DNA from: Bacillus sp. AFS006103
GTDB taxonomy: Bacteria > Bacillota > Bacilli > Bacillales > Cytobacillaceae
Assembly: GCA_002559145.1 (NCBI GenBank)
Contig: NTXX01000016.1
Coordinates: forward strand, 1 to 64,000
Reading direction: 5' to 3'
DNA: 64,000 nucleotides
Every line of letters starts with the position of its first letter. Within the stretch, counting starts at the first letter, position 1. Below the pieces are notes generated by a model. The model had not been told where the DNA came from, made no database searches, and saw only the letters and a program-made list of their open reading frames with translations. Positions 42,365-50,591 of this stretch are shown one piece after another. The position numbers and the translations under genes were made by a program.

Positions 42365-42979
42365 ATGTTTGGTAAGGTAGCTGCGGATATTTTAGGATTA
42401 AGTGATGTGGGTTCAGTTATTAAGCCGGAGAATTATGATAAGGTCGATGCTGATGATTATGTCATGCATGAAGATAATGAAAAAATTTATTTTCTAATTA
42501 AATCAAAGTCTGATGAATACTGTTTTACAAACAACGCCCTTATCCATTTAGATGGTACAAGCGCAACTAGCAAAAAACGGATGCTGCACCGTTATAGTTA
42601 TGCAACAAATCGAATCTCTGACGTAAAACTTGAAACCGCAGGAACAGTTGACCTTGATGTAGAAATTAAGTTTAAAATCGGCTCAGAACCCTTCTCTATC
42701 GACGTTCATAAGAAACATATTGAAGAAGTTAAGGATTTGTATAAAGCTTTAATAAAAATCTCAGAAATCTCTCATGAAAATGAAATTTCCCTTCAGTTTG
42801 CTAAACAAAGCATTGAGGTGGCATCCACCACATTAGGCCGTGTAACAAGTCCGGACAGCAACTTGGTTGTCCAATTTAAAATGCTTAATCAAGCAGCCTT
42901 TCAGTGGTTAGAAGATAGCAAAAAGCAATACATTGTAAAAGATTTTGGCTATGTTTTTGAGAAATATATTAATAACTAA
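42365..42979 (+). CDS. PH-domain protein (YvbH-like)
   Basis: 204 aa, same length as B. subtilis YvbH. Bacterial PH domain (about 30-125: YFLIKSKSDEYCFTNNALIHLDG, KRMLHRYSYATNRISDVKLETAG, KFKIGSEPFSIDVHKK) and a helical C-terminus. Soluble, no signal. Function unknown. Ribosome site GTGAGG before ATG. Ends at the bidirectional terminator at 42987. Confidence 0.82.
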   Translation: MFGKVAADILGLSDVGSVIKPENYDKVDADDYVMHEDNEKIYFLIKSKSDEYCFTNNALIHLDGTSATSKKRMLHRYSYATNRISDVKLETAGTVDLDVEIKFKIGSEPFSIDVHKKHIEEVKDLYKALIKISEISHENEISLQFAKQSIEVASTTLGRVTSPDSNLVVQFKMLNQAAFQWLEDSKKQYIVKDFGYVFEKYINN

Positions 42980-42986
42980 AATAATG

Positions 42987-43026
42987 AAGCAGGTGCATGA
43001 AAAATTTTCATGCACCTGCTTTTTTA
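42987..43026. terminator. bidirectional terminator
   Basis: AAGCAGGTGCATGAAAA and TTTTCATGCACCTGCTT pair perfectly around one base, flanked by A/T runs. It overlaps the end of the convergent nitroreductase gene. Confidence 0.9.
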
Positions 43027-43656
43027 TCTATATTCTATTAAAACATCCTCCAATGGTAAACGTGTTGTATTGAAAGCAGGTGCTGCCGCCTTCCCTACTG
43101 AAATCAACACAATTGGGAAAAGACGATCGGAGACATTGAACATTTTCACGAATTTTTCTTTATCAAAGCCACCCATTGGAACCGTGTCATAGCCTTTGTC
43201 TTTAGCAATTAACATCAACTGCATCGATACTAAACCAGCATCAAATGAGGCAATATTTTTCAAGACCTCTTCTGGAGCAAATGGGTATGTTTTATTTGTA
43301 CCTTCTATTAATCGATTCATATTAGCTTCGTCCATAAAACCAGCCTCGTATGCACTTCGATAGACATTTTCTACACTTTTATACATTTCCTTATCGCCTA
43401 ATACGGCAATAACGGCAGACGCAGTTTCTACTTGCTCTTGATTGTTGGCGATTGCTCTTAGTTCCTTTTTCGCCTCCTGATCTTGAATCACAATAAAACG
43501 CCAAGGTTGCAGATTACTAGAGGATGGTGCTTGTGTAGCTTCTTTTAGCATATCTTTAATTTCTTCCTGAGAAATAATGTATGTTGAATCATATTTTCTG
43601 ACTGAATGACGTTCTTTTATTATTTCAGATAAACTTTTTATCAATGTGGTTTCCAT
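43024..43656 (-). CDS. NAD(P)H nitroreductase (YodC/YdgI-like)
   Basis: 210 aa, FMN-dependent nitroreductase. RHSVRKYDS (FMN phosphate contact), APSSSNLQPWRFIVI, GLVSMQLMLIAKDKGYDTVPMGGFD and PIVLISVGKA are family blocks. In B. subtilis the YodC enzyme is encoded beside its HxlR-type repressor YodB and induced by quinones and diamide; here an HxlR gene is divergent at 43792 with palindromes between, so the same thiol/quinone stress logic is likely. Confidence 0.87.
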   Translation of the reverse strand: METTLIKSLSEIIKERHSVRKYDSTYIISQEEIKDMLKEATQAPSSSNLQPWRFIVIQDQEAKKELRAIANNQEQVETASAVIAVLGDKEMYKSVENVYRSAYEAGFMDEANMNRLIEGTNKTYPFAPEEVLKNIASFDAGLVSMQLMLIAKDKGYDTVPMGGFDKEKFVKMFNVSDRLFPIVLISVGKAAAPAFNTTRLPLEDVLIEYR

Positions 43657-43682
43657 GAGAGATTTCCCCCTGTGAATTTTTT

Positions 43683-43745
43683 AACTTACTAAAAATAAGT
43701 TCTAAAACATCTTACTATTAGTAAGTACCTATCGTCAAGAAATTA
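43683..43745. promoter_or_regulatory. HxlR-type operators in the divergent promoter
   Basis: CTTACTA-T-TAGTAAG (43711-43725) is a perfect inverted repeat; AACTTACTAAAAATAAGTT (43683-43701) is a second, imperfect one. On the minus strand TTGACG (near 43732) and TAAGAT, 18 bp apart, flank the perfect copy, so a bound repressor would block the nitroreductase promoter. The motif resembles the TTACTA-N-TAGTAA sites of YodB. Confidence 0.7.
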
Positions 43746-43791
43746 AAATATGGTATGATACAATTAGAAAAGTAAAAAAGAGGGATTTTAT

Positions 43792-44151
43792 ATGAGTGAA
43801 CCTAACCACCAAGATTGCATGACCCATTCTGCAGAAGAAATAAAACATATATGTACTAACTTTCATAAGGCAATCGAATTTATCGGTAAACGCTGGATGG
43901 GCACTGTGATATATACGCTTATGGAAGGACCGAAGCGGTACCATGAAATTATATCATCCATTCCAGGAATATCTGATCGGCTCTTAACCGAACGCTTACG
44001 TGATTTAGAAAATGAGGGATTAATTGTCAAAAACGTCATTACTACCGCCCCCAAAAAAGTGGAATATGAATTGACTCCAACTGGTAAAGAACTTGATGAG
44101 GTTATTCATGTCCTAATGAAATGGGTAAAAAATCGCGGGGAATCCCTGTGA
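43792..44151 (+). CDS. HxlR-family (YodB/CatR-like) redox regulator
   Basis: 119 aa. Winged helix IEFIGKRWMGTVIYTLMEGPKRYHEIISSIPGISDRLLTERLRDLENEGLI and ELTPTGKELDEVIHVL. Cysteines at residues 9 and 21 lie before the winged helix; in YodB and CatR a Cys near the N-terminus senses quinones and disulfide stress. Divergent from the nitroreductase gene with palindromic sites between. Confidence 0.85.
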   Translation: MSEPNHQDCMTHSAEEIKHICTNFHKAIEFIGKRWMGTVIYTLMEGPKRYHEIISSIPGISDRLLTERLRDLENEGLIVKNVITTAPKKVEYELTPTGKELDEVIHVLMKWVKNRGESL

Positions 44152-44171
44152 CGTTGGATAACGATCTCACA

Positions 44172-44214
44172 CAAAAAAGGCTTGCACTATTTAGATAGAT
44201 GCAAGCCTTTTTTT
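44172..44214. terminator. bidirectional terminator
   Basis: AAAGGCTTGCA, loop, TGCAAGCCTTT with A6 and T7 runs; between the convergent hxlR and yitT-type genes. Confidence 0.85.
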
Positions 44215-45025
44215 ATGGACTTGGTCGATGAAACAGCCCTATAACCTCAATTGTTTCTGTGATATTCACGAAGGCACTTGAATCAACTTCTGAAATCAAG
44301 TTTTTAACTTCATTTAATTCATATCTAGAAATTACTGAAATCAAAACGTTCCGCTGGTTATTTGAGTACCCACCCACACCATCCATTACAGTTAGGCCAC
44401 GATACAAATTCTTCAGTAAATGATTTCTCATCTCTTCGCCCTTTTCTGTAATGATCATTAACGTTAATTTAGCATGATCAGTATAGATTGCATCGACTAC
44501 TTTCCCTGTCACAAATATGGACACTAAGGTATATAGTGCAGAATCCCAATCAAACATAAAACCACTAATCAATATAACTACAGCATTCATACCCGAAAGT
44601 AAAAGGCCAATCGGAAAATCTCTTTTTCTTGCTACAATCATGCCAATAATATCAAATCCCCCGGTTGATCCAGAACAACGAAAAACAATACCTACCCCTA
44701 AACCGGTTAAGGCACCACCAAAAATAGAAGAAAGAATCCTATCATCGGCGATTGCGTATTGGGGAACGATGTAAAGGCCTATCGAGATCACAATGACCGA
44801 AAAAATCGAATTCACGATAAATTTTTTCCCTAACATTTTATAACCTATAATTAATAAGGGAAAATTCAGCAGGAAATTCGCCACCCCTGTATTAACCGGT
44901 GAAATCATCCCTAATATCATTGAAATTCCGCTCAACCCGCTGCTTAACACTTCATGTGGTATTAAGAAAAGGTTAAAGGCAACCACAATAATTAGAGACC
45001 CCAGTAACATTCCAACAATTTGCAT
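44213..45025 (-). CDS. YitT family membrane protein with DUF2179
   Basis: 270 aa. Helical YitT repeats (FLIPHEVLSSGLSGISMILG and RCSGSTGGFDIIGMIVARKR) and a C-terminal DUF2179 domain (LMIITEKGEEMRNHLLKNLYRGLTVMDGVGGYSNNQRNVLISVI). Start ATG 45025 behind AGGAGG. Third YitT paralogue here. Divergent from the lysine riboswitch unit. Confidence 0.87.
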   Translation of the reverse strand: MQIVGMLLGSLIIVVAFNLFLIPHEVLSSGLSGISMILGMISPVNTGVANFLLNFPLLIIGYKMLGKKFIVNSIFSVIVISIGLYIVPQYAIADDRILSSIFGGALTGLGVGIVFRCSGSTGGFDIIGMIVARKRDFPIGLLLSGMNAVVILISGFMFDWDSALYTLVSIFVTGKVVDAIYTDHAKLTLMIITEKGEEMRNHLLKNLYRGLTVMDGVGGYSNNQRNVLISVISRYELNEVKNLISEVDSSAFVNITETIEVIGLFHRPSP

Positions 45026-45182
45026 GGTACAATTCCTCCTAATACAGGTAGTTAATTCTATTTAAAAATAATAACCGATTCTCTCATTTAAAGTAAATTA
45101 AATAATGAATTAAAAAGAAACTTAATTATCTTTCAATTCTAAACTGATAAGTTAAACATCTCATTTTTGGAAAAATATATTA

Positions 45183-45210
45183 TTGACAATTTGAAAATAA
45201 TATTTATACT
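45183..45210 (+). promoter_or_regulatory. lysP promoter
   Basis: TTGACA (45183-45188), 16 bp, TATACT (45205-45210), about 40 bp upstream of the riboswitch. Confidence 0.75.
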
Positions 45211-45249
45211 TTAGTAATATATTAACTTCATATGTTAAATCCTCATCAA

Positions 45250-45503
45250 ACCGATGAGGTAGAGGTCGCAGATTTTATTAGTAAACCGGACGAGATGTAA
45301 GAGACATCATTGACTCCGTTTGAAAGGAAAAGCTGCCGAAGTATGCTTTTATCTCTATAAAAAGCATGCTGGGGCTGTCTCCGAATAGGAACAGAACTGT
45401 CATGTTTAGTCCTACCAGCTAAGCGTGTTGAGCTATCTTTCGGAAGGTATGATGCGGGGTATTAATAATGCCATCGATTATTCCTCGATGGCATTTTTTA
45501 TTC
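45250..45503 (+). ncRNA. lysine riboswitch (L box) with terminator
   Basis: The leader begins GATGAGGTAGAGGTCGCAG, the L-box 5' signature (AGAGGxxGC), and has the later conserved pieces GAAAGG, GCTGCCGAAG, CTGGGGCTGT and GAGCTATCTTTCGG in the right order. The terminator ATGCCATCGA/TCGATGGCAT with TTTTTT is at 45468-45503, 40 nt before lysP. High lysine should stabilise the aptamer and cause termination, turning the permease off. Exact P1 boundaries are not certain. Confidence 0.88.
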
Positions 45504-45545
45504 CAAACTCCTTCTCGAAAAAATTAAAAAAGAGGAGTCAAGTCT

Positions 45546-47027
45546 ATGCAAACTGCAAAAGTTTTAAAAGAGAGTGAATACACTAGTGATTTAACACTAC
45601 AACAGGAACCAACGGAATTAAAACGCAGCTTAAAATCTCGTCACCTAACGATGATTTCCCTCGGTGGAACGATTGGAACGGGGCTTTTTCTAGCAAGTGG
45701 CGGCGCAATCCATTCTGCGGGACCAGGCGGTGCAATCCTTTCCTACCTCGTTATTGGTGTCATGGTATACTTTTTGATGCAAGGTTTAGCAGAAATGGGT
45801 GCTTATATGCCTGTTGCCGGCAGCTTTAGTACGTATGCAACGAAATTTGTTGATCCTTCCCTTGGTTTTGCCCTAGGTTGGAACTATTGGTATAACTGGG
45901 CCATTACAATTGCAGCAGAATTAGCTGCGGTTACGATGATAATGAAATTTTGGTTTCCAAATACACCTTCATTCATTTGGAGCGGTATCTTTTTAGTGAT
46001 CATGTTTCTCTTAAATTATCTTTCTGTTAAAGGCTTTGGCGAAGCAGAATATTGGTTTTCCTTAATTAAAGTAGTCACTGTCATTATTTTTGTCATTACT
46101 GGTACATTAATGATTTTTGGAATTATGGGTAATGAAGCGGTTGGCTTTAAAAACTTTACGATTGGTGATGCTCCCTTCCACGGCGGCTTTTTATCGATGT
46201 TAGGTATCTTTATGGCTGCAGGCTTCTCCTTCCAAGGAACCGAATTATTAGGGGTTGCTGCTGGGGAAACGGAAGATCCGAAGAAAGCCATTCCACATGC
46301 AGTGAAACAGGTTTTCTGGCGTATTCTGTTGTTCTATGTATTAGCTATATTTGTAATCGGATTACTTATTCCATATACCAACGGGAATTTAGCCAATGGT
46401 GATATAACCGTTAGCCCATTTACGTTAGTGTTTCAAAAAGCAGGGATAGCTTTCGCGGCTTCCATTATGAATGCTGTTATTCTTACGGCCGTATTATCAG
46501 CCGGAAATTCAGGAATGTATGCGTCCACCCGGATGCTTTGGGATTTGGCCCGTCAAGGTAAAGCTCCGAAATTCCTTGGTAAATTAAACAAAAAAGGTGT
46601 TCCTGTTAATGCTTTAATTGCAACTACCTTAGTTGGAACACTCGCTTTCCTTGCTTCCTTCTTTGGAGATGGAACCGTTTATATTTGGTTGTTAAATGCT
46701 TCAGGGATGTCTGGTTTTATTGCATGGCTAGGTATTGCTATTTGCCATTATCGTTTTCGCAAGGCATTTATTGCTCAGGGCAAAGACCTTAGCTCGTTAC
46801 CTTATAAATCGAAATTCTTCCCATTTGGTCCGATTTTCGCCTTTCTAGTCTGTGGATTTGTTGTTTTAGGACAAAATTATTCTGCTTTCATGGGTGACCA
46901 CATCGATTGGAATGGTGTACTAGTTTCATATGTCGGACTGCCATTATTCCTTATTGTATGGTTAGGATATAAATTCACTAAGAAAACGAAAGTTATTCCT
47001 TTAGATAAATGTGATCTAAGAAATTAA
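45546..47027 (+). CDS. lysP: lysine-specific amino acid permease
   Basis: 493 aa with 12 helices, amino acid-polyamine-organocation family. LKSRHLTMISLGGTIGTGLFLASG is the helix-1 substrate loop, ELLGVAAGETEDPKKAIPHAV the helix 6-7 signature. Lysine specificity is inferred from the riboswitch in its leader and similarity to LysP. Start ATG 45546 behind GAGGAG. Ended by the terminator at 47035. Confidence 0.9.
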   Translation: MQTAKVLKESEYTSDLTLQQEPTELKRSLKSRHLTMISLGGTIGTGLFLASGGAIHSAGPGGAILSYLVIGVMVYFLMQGLAEMGAYMPVAGSFSTYATKFVDPSLGFALGWNYWYNWAITIAAELAAVTMIMKFWFPNTPSFIWSGIFLVIMFLLNYLSVKGFGEAEYWFSLIKVVTVIIFVITGTLMIFGIMGNEAVGFKNFTIGDAPFHGGFLSMLGIFMAAGFSFQGTELLGVAAGETEDPKKAIPHAVKQVFWRILLFYVLAIFVIGLLIPYTNGNLANGDITVSPFTLVFQKAGIAFAASIMNAVILTAVLSAGNSGMYASTRMLWDLARQGKAPKFLGKLNKKGVPVNALIATTLVGTLAFLASFFGDGTVYIWLLNASGMSGFIAWLGIAICHYRFRKAFIAQGKDLSSLPYKSKFFPFGPIFAFLVCGFVVLGQNYSAFMGDHIDWNGVLVSYVGLPLFLIVWLGYKFTKKTKVIPLDKCDLRN

Positions 47028-47034
47028 TTGGTAA

Positions 47035-47070
47035 AAATAGCACGCGAAAAATTTCGCGTGCTACTTTTTC
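47035..47070 (+). terminator. lysP terminator
   Basis: TAGCACGCGAAA, loop, TTTCGCGTGCTA followed by CTTTTTC. Confidence 0.85.
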
Positions 47071-47077
47071 ACCTAAA

Positions 47078-47109
47078 TAAAAAAACAGACTCCATTGAAG
47101 AGTCTGTTA
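47078..47109 (-). terminator. terminator of the small XRE regulator
   Basis: On the minus strand AACAGACTC, loop TTCAATG, GAGTCTGTT then TTTTT. Confidence 0.8.
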
Positions 47110-47116
47110 TTACGTA

Positions 47117-47341
47117 TTACGCTTTCTTTTCCTCTGATGACCAAATGTATAAGTCTTCAATAGAGCAATTTAATTCTCTTGAAATTGTCATTGCCGTATT
47201 TAAATTCATCACTTTTTTGGACAAGTAGTCGTTGAGTTGAGTTTGAGGAATACTTGTATTCCTTTCTAAACTTTCCAGGTCCATGCCCTTTTTTGATAAT
47301 AGCGCTTTGAGGTTACTCTTTTTTGCTTTATAATTTGTCAA
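47117..47341 (-). CDS. small Cro/CI-type HTH regulator
   Basis: 74 aa, TTG start with GAGGTG upstream. Helix-turn-helix of the XRE type: LKALLSKKGMDLESLERNTSIPQTQLNDYLSKKVMNLNTAMTISRELNCSIEDLYIW. No extra domain; probably binds as a dimer. Divergent from the 57-aa gene at 47466, with the shared region of about 125 bp holding TGTTATACT on the plus strand. Confidence 0.82.
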   Translation of the reverse strand: MTNYKAKKSNLKALLSKKGMDLESLERNTSIPQTQLNDYLSKKVMNLNTAMTISRELNCSIEDLYIWSSEEKKA

Positions 47342-47465
47342 AATGACACCTCACTTTTTTAAAAGTATAACACAATTAGTTCGTAATTGAAAGGAAGAAC
47401 GGTTTACCCTTTCCTCCTTGGCTTATGTTATACTTAATATTGAATAGGCAAAGGAGTTGTTAATC

Positions 47466-47639
47466 ATGAAAAGCTCAAACAATCAATTTAAAAACGGACA
47501 GTCAGTTAACATTAAAGAAACTGGCGAGGTCGTCACCATTTTAAAATCACAATATGTTAAAAACATGAAAAGATATTCTTATATCGTTAAGGAACATCCA
47601 GAAACTTTCTTTTTCGAAGAGGAATTAAAGGTTCTATAA
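47466..47639 (+). CDS. 57-aa small protein, beta-rich
   Basis: ATG 47466 (AAGGAG nine bases upstream) is preferred to TTG 47457. The sequence FKNGQSVNIKETGEVVTILKSQYVKNMKRYSYIVKEHPETFFFEEELKVL reads like a small SH3/KOW-type barrel. Not assigned to a named family. Single gene with terminator at 47652. Confidence 0.65.
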   Translation: MKSSNNQFKNGQSVNIKETGEVVTILKSQYVKNMKRYSYIVKEHPETFFFEEELKVL

Positions 47640-47648
47640 TAAATGAAA

Positions 47649-47691
47649 AAAAGAGAAGGTCGATTCCCTGAATCGGCCTTCTCCTTTTTTA
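47649..47691. terminator. bidirectional terminator
   Basis: GAGAAGGTCGATT, loop CCCTG, AATCGGCCTTCTC with A/T runs; shared with convergent asnS. Confidence 0.85.
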
Positions 47692-49083
47692 TTAAAATTC
47701 AGCGTTCCCAGTTGTTCTTGGGAATGGAATAACGTCTCTAATATTAGTCATTCCAGTTAAGTACATAATTAAACGTTCAAACCCAATACCATAGCCGGAA
47801 TGTTTTGTTCCACCATATTTTCTTAATTCTAGGTACCACCAATAATCTTCTTCATTCATTCCAAGTTCATTAATTTTCCCAGCCAAAATCTCTTCACGTT
47901 CTTCACGCTGACTGCCGCCAATCAATTCACCAATACCAGGTACAAGTAAATCTGTTGCTGCTACTGTTTTGTTGTCCTCATTTAATCTCATATAGAAGGC
48001 TTTGATTTCTTTTGGATAGTCCGTAACAAATACTGGACGCTTGAAAACTTTTTCACTTAAATAACGTTCATGTTCAGTTTGCAGATCAAGACCCCATTCG
48101 ACCGGATAACCAAAGGATTCTCCAGACTCCTTTAAAATCTCAATCGCTTCCGTATACGTCACACGGCCAAAGTCTGCTGTATAGGCATTATTTAGACGAT
48201 CTAATAGGCCTTTCTCAATAAAACTGTTAAAGAAGTTCATTTCTTCAGGCGCTTGTTCAAGTACATAACCGATCACATATTTCACCATTTCTTCAGCTAA
48301 GTCCATAACATCTGGAAGTTCAGCAAAGGCAAGTTCCGGTTCTACCATCCAAAATTCGGCTGCATGTCGGGCTGTATTGGAATTCTCTGCTCTAAACGTT
48401 GGGCCGAAGGTATAGACATTCCGGAATGCCAACGCAAACGCCTCAGCCGAAAGCTGTCCGCTCACAGTTAGATTTGTTTCTTTATTAAAGAAATCCTTGG
48501 TTAAATCCGTTTTACCCTCTTCATTTTTTGGAAGATTGTCCATATCCAGAGTAGTTACTCGGAACATTTCACCTGCACCTTCTGTATCACTGCCAGTGAT
48601 AATTGGTGAGTGAACATACACAAACCCTTTATCTTGGAAAAATTTATGAAGTGCATAAGAAGCAATAGATCTCACACGGAAAACAGCTGAAAACGTATTG
48701 GTCCTCGGGCGTAAATGGGCTATCGTTCTTAAATATTCAAACGAATGCTTTTTCTTTTGTAAAGGATAATCGACATTTGACGAACCTTCAATCACAATGT
48801 CAGTTGCTTTAATTTCAAAAGGCTGTTTCGCTTGAGGAGTATGAATAAAATCTCCTACAACCCTAATGGATGAGCTAATTGGAAGCTTCGCAATTTCCTT
48901 AAAGTTCTCTAATTGCTCATCAAATACAATCTGCACCCCTTTAAAAAAGCTGCCATCATTGAGTTCAATGAAACCAAAAGTTTTGGAATCACGAATGGTA
49001 CGGATCCATCCGGATAACTGTATTTTTTGTTCAATATAGCTTTCCGTATTTCTGTACAAATCCTTGATTAAGGCTTGTTTCAT
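47692..49083 (-). CDS. asnS: asparaginyl-tRNA synthetase
   Basis: 463 aa, class II aminoacyl-tRNA synthetase. OB-fold anticodon-binding domain at the start ([25 protein letters not shown]), motif 2 with [21 protein letters not shown], and motif 3 with [16 protein letters not shown]. The length fits the longer AsnRS type (E. coli and B. cereus about 463-466 aa) and not the 430-aa B. subtilis form. Start ATG 49083 behind AGGAGG. A short leader with a terminator-like hairpin precedes it (49116-49146). Confidence 0.93.
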   Translation of the reverse strand: MKQALIKDLYRNTESYIEQKIQLSGWIRTIRDSKTFGFIELNDGSFFKGVQIVFDEQLENFKEIAKLPISSSIRVVGDFIHTPQAKQPFEIKATDIVIEGSSNVDYPLQKKKHSFEYLRTIAHLRPRTNTFSAVFRVRSIASYALHKFFQDKGFVYVHSPIITGSDTEGAGEMFRVTTLDMDNLPKNEEGKTDLTKDFFNKETNLTVSGQLSAEAFALAFRNVYTFGPTFRAENSNTARHAAEFWMVEPELAFAELPDVMDLAEEMVKYVIGYVLEQAPEEMNFFNSFIEKGLLDRLNNAYTADFGRVTYTEAIEILKESGESFGYPVEWGLDLQTEHERYLSEKVFKRPVFVTDYPKEIKAFYMRLNEDNKTVAATDLLVPGIGELIGGSQREEREEILAGKINELGMNEEDYWWYLELRKYGGTKHSGYGIGFERLIMYLTGMTNIRDVIPFPRTTGNAEF

Positions 49084-49109
49084 TGGTTTTCCTCCTAGAT
49101 CTTATGTAA

Positions 49110-49220
49110 AAAAGCAAAAACCTTCCATCCTTTTGGGACGAAAGGTAAAATTCCACAGTACTATCATCGTTTTTCTTTTATCCCTTCAACATTATATAAA
49201 ATACCATATCAAGTAAGCAA
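49110..49220 (-). promoter_or_regulatory. asnS promoter and attenuator-like leader
   Basis: TTGCTT (49220-49215), 18 bp, TATAAT (49196-49191) on the minus strand; then, about 40 nt into the transcript, ACCTTTCGTCC and GGATGGAAGGT (49146-49120) form an 11-bp stem followed by TTTTTGCTTTTTT. CTTTCGTCCC is typical of T-box terminators, and TGTGGAATTTTACC just before it vaguely resembles a T-box sequence, but the leader is far too short for stem I. Confidence 0.6.
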
Positions 49221-49256
49221 TATTCAACAAATTTTCCCGTTTGGAAACGATTTATT

Positions 49257-50138
49257 TTAGTTTTTTGTCGATTCTTTTGATAAAATGTCATCTTGTAACC
49301 AAAAATGCTCAGAAAGCCATTTTTGGCGATCCAGTATAGCTGATTTACAATTGGTAAAAAGGTGATCGGTATCATACCATATGATTTTTTTGGGAGAACT
49401 TGCAGCAGCATAAAAAGTAACAGAATGGTCTCGTTCAATAAACTTGTCATTTGTGGCGAATTGGAAGAGTATCGATGCCGGTGCGGCATTTTTTACAAAG
49501 TTAATTGCATCTAATTTTCTTAAGCTTGAAACATAATATTCAAATCGTTCAGTTGGTAAAAAACTACGAATGATTGCTGCCATTGGATGTTCACTTGTCA
49601 ATTGCCATTCCGAAGTTTGCCCATATCCGGATATCAAGACAAAAGTATTAATTCGCGAATCAATTCCTGCTATGACGCCGCCCATGGCCGCTCCAAAACC
49701 ATGTCCAATAAATGCAATCCGTGCTTCATCCACGATCGACAGCTTACAGAGTAGAGTAATTCCCCTCCTTATATCCATTACTGAATGAATATATTTTTGG
49801 ATATCCGCTAAGAATTCAACACTTTTTATGAACTCTTTCCTTTCTTCAAACACCTGCCCCCCATCCCCTTCGAAGTACGGTGTTTCGATTAAGAGTGAAA
49901 TATAGCCCTTTGTTACAAGCATTTGAGCTTCGTGAAGAAATGTTTTTCTATTTCCTTGACTAGGGTGCATAAAAATTACAGCAGGAAACGGCCCTCCATT
50001 ATCTGGAATTAATAGAAAAGCAGATACTTGTCCACTGAAAGGGCTTTCAAATTTAACATCGGTAATAGAATAACCTTCTTCTGTACTAGTACCAATCACC
50101 TCAAATTCTGCTTGTGTTTCTTCTTCGTAATCAAACAT
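49257..50138 (-). CDS. alpha/beta hydrolase, nucleophile residue missing
   Basis: 293 aa, dienelactone-hydrolase/acetyl-xylan-esterase-like fold: PFPAVIFMHPSQGNRKTFLHEA with the oxyanion-hole HP, the central strand RIAFIGHGFGAAMGG, acid region FATNDKFIERDH, and His in DTDHLFTNC. The elbow that should read G-x-S-x-G (or Cys) is GHGFG, so Gly replaces the nucleophile; the codon is GGT. It may be inactive, use another residue, or bind only. Upstream of asnS but separated by the asnS promoter. Confidence 0.78.
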   Translation of the reverse strand: MFDYEEETQAEFEVIGTSTEEGYSITDVKFESPFSGQVSAFLLIPDNGGPFPAVIFMHPSQGNRKTFLHEAQMLVTKGYISLLIETPYFEGDGGQVFEERKEFIKSVEFLADIQKYIHSVMDIRRGITLLCKLSIVDEARIAFIGHGFGAAMGGVIAGIDSRINTFVLISGYGQTSEWQLTSEHPMAAIIRSFLPTERFEYYVSSLRKLDAINFVKNAAPASILFQFATNDKFIERDHSVTFYAAASSPKKIIWYDTDHLFTNCKSAILDRQKWLSEHFWLQDDILSKESTKN

Positions 50139-50341
50139 TCCTTACCGCCCCCACGAAGATTCTTTTTAATAATTTATTTGAATTTTCTGAATAACAGAAT
50201 ATAAAAATCTATAAATCTCAATTCCTTGCTTACAATTTCTCCGAAGTTTTTTAAAATTATCAGAATATTAGCAGGAAAAGCGTTGCTAATCGTCGAAATA
50301 ATAAAATATCGTTAATACTTGATGTAAGAGGAGTGTTTGAT

Positions 50342-50572
50342 GTGGACAAGATTACATGTATTGCCTACCTTTTATACAAGTCATCTAAGAATCAAGGCAT
50401 TAGGGAAAAAGCGATTCAATTATTGAATGGCGATGTGTCCATTCGCGATTTAAAAAGAAATGTATCTATTCAAGCCAATGTAATGATTGCAGAATCGTTG
50501 CTGAAAAAAAATAAAATCGATAAAGATCAAGTCCAGCTGTTCGCCGAGCAATTTATGTATCAAGAAATCTAA
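50342..50572 (+). CDS. 76-aa hypothetical protein
   Basis: GTG 50342 lies eight bases after AGGAG and is preferred to GTG 50333. Soluble and helical: KITCIAYLLYKSSKNQGIREKAIQLL, then SIRDLKRNVSIQANVMIAESLLKKNKIDKDQVQLFAEQFMYQEI. One Cys. Family not recognised. Single gene between a divergent hydrolase and a convergent acetyltransferase gene. Confidence 0.65.
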   Translation: MDKITCIAYLLYKSSKNQGIREKAIQLLNGDVSIRDLKRNVSIQANVMIAESLLKKNKIDKDQVQLFAEQFMYQEI

Positions 50573-50591
50573 TGGATGGATTTTGGAACCT

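Noticed and set aside
49110-49220. Complete T-box riboswitch before asnS
   Set aside because: Only about 75 nt lie between the likely start site and the hairpin end, so stem I and the specifier loop cannot be present; the T-box consensus itself is not intact.
49178-49489. 103-codon minus-strand frame overlapping the hydrolase end
   Set aside because: It is an out-of-frame shadow of the hydrolase gene running into the asnS leader, without a ribosome site.
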